64,000 nucleotides of DNA from Conus ventricosus. Taxonomy: Eukaryota; Mollusca; Gastropoda; Neogastropoda; Conidae. The stretch is from NCBI GenBank assembly GCA_018398815.1, contig CM031601.1, forward strand, positions 14,598,346 to 14,662,345, read 5' to 3'. Every line of letters starts with the position of its first letter. Position 1 is the first letter of the stretch. Below the pieces are notes generated by a model that was not told the DNA's origin, did not search any database, and saw nothing but the letters and a program-made list of their open reading frames with translations. Below are positions 61,441 through 64,000 of this stretch, in pieces. The position numbers were made by a program, and so were the translations under genes.

Positions 61441-63340
61441 GCCATAGCAGCGTTCTTCGCCCCTACCTTAGTCACACAGTCATCTCCAGTCAGTATGTGT
61501 TGCTTTGATCACTGACTTGGCCAGCGGTGCTCCCAAGCCTAGAAACTGCTTGGTGCAGTGGAAGCATCCGCCGCTTCTCACGTGTGCCAAACTGCTGCCA
61601 GATTTCCTTCAACCCCAGCGCTTGGAACTGAGGGGTGTAGTGAAGCAGTAGTGCGAAAGTGTCCGTGTCGTTGGAAACTACTAATAACTCTCTTGCATTG
61701 TTTGACGCGAACAGCCCACTCCACATCTACTACCAGTCTGGCGTCTGCCTCTTCAATCCAGCTGTGCAGGTCCGGGATTTCTTCACCGCCAGCTCAAATC
61801 AACACAAAGAAAACAGAAACCATGAGAGTCAACAACCAACAACGAGACCCACTACGACTGCAACAGCAAGACATCACTGAAGTGATAAGTTTGTCTACCT
61901 CGGCAGTGTGGTCAGCAAAGATGGAGGTACAGATGAGGATATCAAGAGCCGCATCAATAAAGCCAGGCACATCTTTATTACGCTACGGCCTATCTGGAAT
62001 CCTCTGCCCTCTCGCTCCACAACAAGAATCAGAATCTTCAATTCAAATGTAAAACCTGTCCTTCCATATGGTTTCTGATACGTGGCGAACAACAAAGACA
62101 AACACTCACAAACTCCAAACATTTATCAACAGATGTCTGCGAAACATTGTGAACATCAGATGGACAGATATTATTGCCAATACAGAACTGTGGAACAAGA
62201 CCAAGCAAGTTCCAATAAAATCAGAAATCAGAAACGGAAGTGGGGATGGATTGGCCACACCCTCAGAAAAATCTCCATCCAGCATCACAAGACAAGCCCT
62301 TGAATGGAACCCCCAGGGCAAAAGAAGAGTGGGAAGACAAGACAGACATGGCGAAGGAGTACCGACGCAGAGGTGAAGGTCGCCGGAATGACGTGGGCCG
62401 AGCTGAAGAGGATCTCCCGAAACCGTGTCCGCTGGAAGAATGTGGTTGCGGCCCTATGTTCACCAGGGAATTCAGAGGACTAAGTCAAGTAAGTCAAGTC
62501 ACCTCATCATCAGAGACGACAGAGCTGGCGATGATGACAAGATTTCCTTCAGCTCGATTGCTCACCATGTCTTGAACCAGCAGCTGAAGATTCTGTTTGT
62601 TCTTCTCAGATGCCCAGAACTTGTCAAGCTGTCGAGGGATAGGTGTGTCTGCGTTCATGCCAATATTGTCAATGGGCGTCACACCAGCTCGCCTCATGGG
62701 CGTCCTTCTTTCAGGGAAAGTTCAACGTATGAATCTAACAGCAGGTGAACGTAGTACGACTCATGGCAGAGGCTTGTGGCTGATGTGATGACTGCAGTGA
62801 CTACATCACCGAGGGTAGAGAATTCTGCTAGCGGCATCTGTCGCATCTTTGACATGAAGTCTACCACAACATGAGTGGGAAGAAGAGACGTCTGTTGTGT
62901 GAGGTCCAGTTCAGATTCAATTTCCACCACCAAGTGTTGACTTGTTGACGTGAGCGGGAAGATCACCATCAAACAGTGGAGTCACTGGCAGCAGATCGTG
63001 TGCACGTATCTGCTTTGATGTCCATGCCATGCTCCTTTGCAAGTGTCCATGGTTCTCTGTGCCTCCACAATGTCCTTGAAGGCCACGTCCAAACACGCCA
63101 CATTCCACCAGTGCGTTCGTCTAAGCCAGAACCTCGAAGCAGTTTGCCCTGGCACCCGAGCAAAATGGCGAGTCCAGTGGAAGGGTCCCAAGCAGATGAG
63201 CAGATCCTTGAACTGTTCTGTCTCATGCAGGTAAAATCTGCCGCCGCAGCAAACACGCCTTCATCGCACCAAACTGCTATTGATGCTTGGTTCAGCTGTC
63301 TGCAACAACTTTGAAAGTTTGTGAGGCCACTGACCCTGTA
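60944..63340 (-). pseudogene. decayed member of an uncharacterised multi-copy invertebrate gene family
   Basis: Minus-strand fragments in order: IAVWCDEGVFAAAADF (63280-63230), LICLGPFHWTR (63190-63155), RGSGLD; VVDFMSKMRQMPLAEF (62870-62820); LDSYVELSLKEG (62735-62700); DTPIPRQLDKFWASEKNKQ (62650-62590); IEEADARLVVDVEWA (61763-61715); LLVVSNDTDTFALLLHY (61690-61640) and LKEIWQQFG; then TKVGAKNAAM (61475) and a C-terminal Cys-rich tail containing CKCADKC (about 61035). It stops at 60944. I recognise this combination from long uncharacterised proteins repeated many times in cnidarian and mollusc genomes. The SNDTD segment resembles the acidic core of PIN/FEN-like nuclease folds, but that is an inference. 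The relic is broken by frameshifts, by a LINE insertion (61790-62500) and by loss of its N-terminus at the inverted-repeat junction. Confidence 0.6.
61790..62500 (+). mobile_element. 5'-truncated LINE (C-terminal part) inserted in the gene relic
   Basis: Forward frames give NTKKTETMRVN (61801), a YLGSVVSK-type segment near 61890, LRNIVNIRWTDIIANTELW (62135-62195), KWGWIGHTLRK (split over frames near 62238-62270), RQALEWNPQGKRRVGRQDR (62293-62350) and a degenerate end near 62460. The 3' end is a short simple repeat (TAAGTCAAGTAAGTCAAGTC, 62481-62500), a tail style typical of RTE-like LINEs. The polymerase and endonuclease are absent, as expected from incomplete reverse transcription. The insertion splits the host relic between its LDKFWASEKNKQ and IEEADARL segments. 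I am confident of LINE identity; the clade is tentative. Confidence 0.8.
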
Positions 63341-63823
63341 CAGCATCTGACGAACTTTGGATAGACAGACAGATTGTCAGAGCAAGATGAAGCTCTGGCA
63401 GAAATGTACCGTTGTACATGTCTGGGCGGGTGTCAGACCAACAACAACTGCTGAAATGTTCAACCAGCTCAGAGTGGAGAACTACAGCAGTGCTACAGCT
63501 GGAATTGACTCTCTCCCACCCACAAGCAGTGTCATCAGAGGCCACATCCATAGAGGAGCCTTTCTGGTGCACAAAGCATGCCATCTGCTTGGGGCGGCCA
63601 GTCCACGTGAGGACTACCTAGAACCACTAGAACATGTGTGGGAGCAACATTTTGACACCCAGTTGCCAATTAAATGCATGAAGCACTTGCCACCACTTTG
63701 CTCACAATATGCAGTGGGCAGACAAGTGTGACACTCGACGGTGTGGGTGCTGTTCTACTGGAGTTTGCTGCGTCACATTCTGCCATGGAAAAGCAAATAA
63801 TTCTCCATGTTCCAATCAGTGAT
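63325..63823 (+). pseudogene. inverted partial copy of the gene-family 3' end
   Basis: The forward strand repeats the C-terminal third of the minus-strand relic: FNQLRVENYSSATAG and IDSLPPTSSVIRGHIHRGAFL (61 kb counterpart on the other strand), then KACHLLGAA, MKHLPPLCSQYAVG, and a Cys-rich tail CDTRRCGCCSTGVCC then FCHGK ending in CSNQ and a stop near 63820. The cysteine pattern is better preserved here than in the left arm, where small changes shift the frame. It is only the 3' end, so it is not functional by itself. Confidence 0.7.
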
Positions 63824-64000
63824 GGAAGAGACAATTACAGTCACATTGAGCATGATGTTTGCATACTTGAGAACTTTTTCTGTTTCTGTTGGGATGTGTC
63901 ATTGACCACACAATACAGAAAAAAGTGGAAAAGCAGCAAAGACAGTTTAGTTGAATAGGTGAAAACGGCGTTCACTTGTGAATTCAAGATCAGAATGACT
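63325..64000 (+). repeat. inverted repeat, right arm (reaches window end)
   Basis: It is the mate of 60767-61440. The spacer between the arms is about 1.9 kb and holds the 5' portion of the relic plus the LINE insertion. The end of the window coincides with the mate of base 60767, so the arm may extend further. Confidence 0.9.

Noticed and set aside
63325..64000. Inverted repeat as a long-read fold-back artefact
   Set aside because: The arms differ at many positions and are separated by 1.9 kb of non-palindromic sequence. A missed-adapter artefact would give nearly identical arms with little or no spacer.

Overview
This is a eukaryotic, repeat-dominated window. It contains no bacterial-type operons, no RNA genes and no CRISPR arrays. 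The decayed transposon proteins (a two-ORF LINE, an RTE-like LINE, a Ty3/gypsy-type LTR element), a multi-copy cysteine-rich invertebrate gene family, abundant (CA)n, (GA)n and (ACGC)n tracts and long G/C homopolymers all suggest a marine invertebrate, most likely a mollusc. That assignment is an inference from sequence style, not from a marker gene. I found no intact host protein-coding gene.

Layout. 0.4-9.1 kb: a minus-strand LINE ORF2 relic (endonuclease, reverse transcriptase, C-terminal domain) and, upstream on the same strand, an L1-ORF1p-like relic. Both lie between two patches of a ~42-bp hairpin-forming minisatellite. 9.7-10.4 kb: a foldback (MITE-like) element plus a half copy. 11.6-43.8 kb: copy 1 of a large duplicated segment. 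It holds a LINE remnant, a 39-bp minisatellite, a 31-bp x4 minisatellite, CT/CA microsatellites and three unrelated arrays in series: A (31-bp unit), B (34-bp unit) and C (26-bp unit, ~24 kb here). 43.8-50.83 kb: single-copy sequence containing the 5' part of an LTR retrotransposon (LTR, gag, protease, integrase, first residues of RT), cut by a gap of exactly 1000 N (50830-51829). 51.83-60.27 kb: copy 2 of the duplicated segment, with the same order of elements but clean units and a 26-bp array of only ~1.86 kb. 60.3-64.0 kb: a decayed cysteine-rich gene-family member on the minus strand, interrupted by a 5'-truncated LINE and partly duplicated in inverted orientation at the window end.

The main result is the A-B-C minisatellite block seen twice. 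The unique sequence around the upstream minisatellites is nearly identical between copies, while array A differs about twofold and array C about thirteenfold in length. The long copy is full of indels from about 14.3 kb onward, as in unpolished long-read sequence; the short copy is clean. Either two alleles of a hypervariable minisatellite block were scaffolded in tandem, or this is a recent true duplication followed by array expansion. Array C also carries recurring higher-order cassettes. The long open reading frames across the arrays follow from units that lack stop codons on one strand and are not genes.
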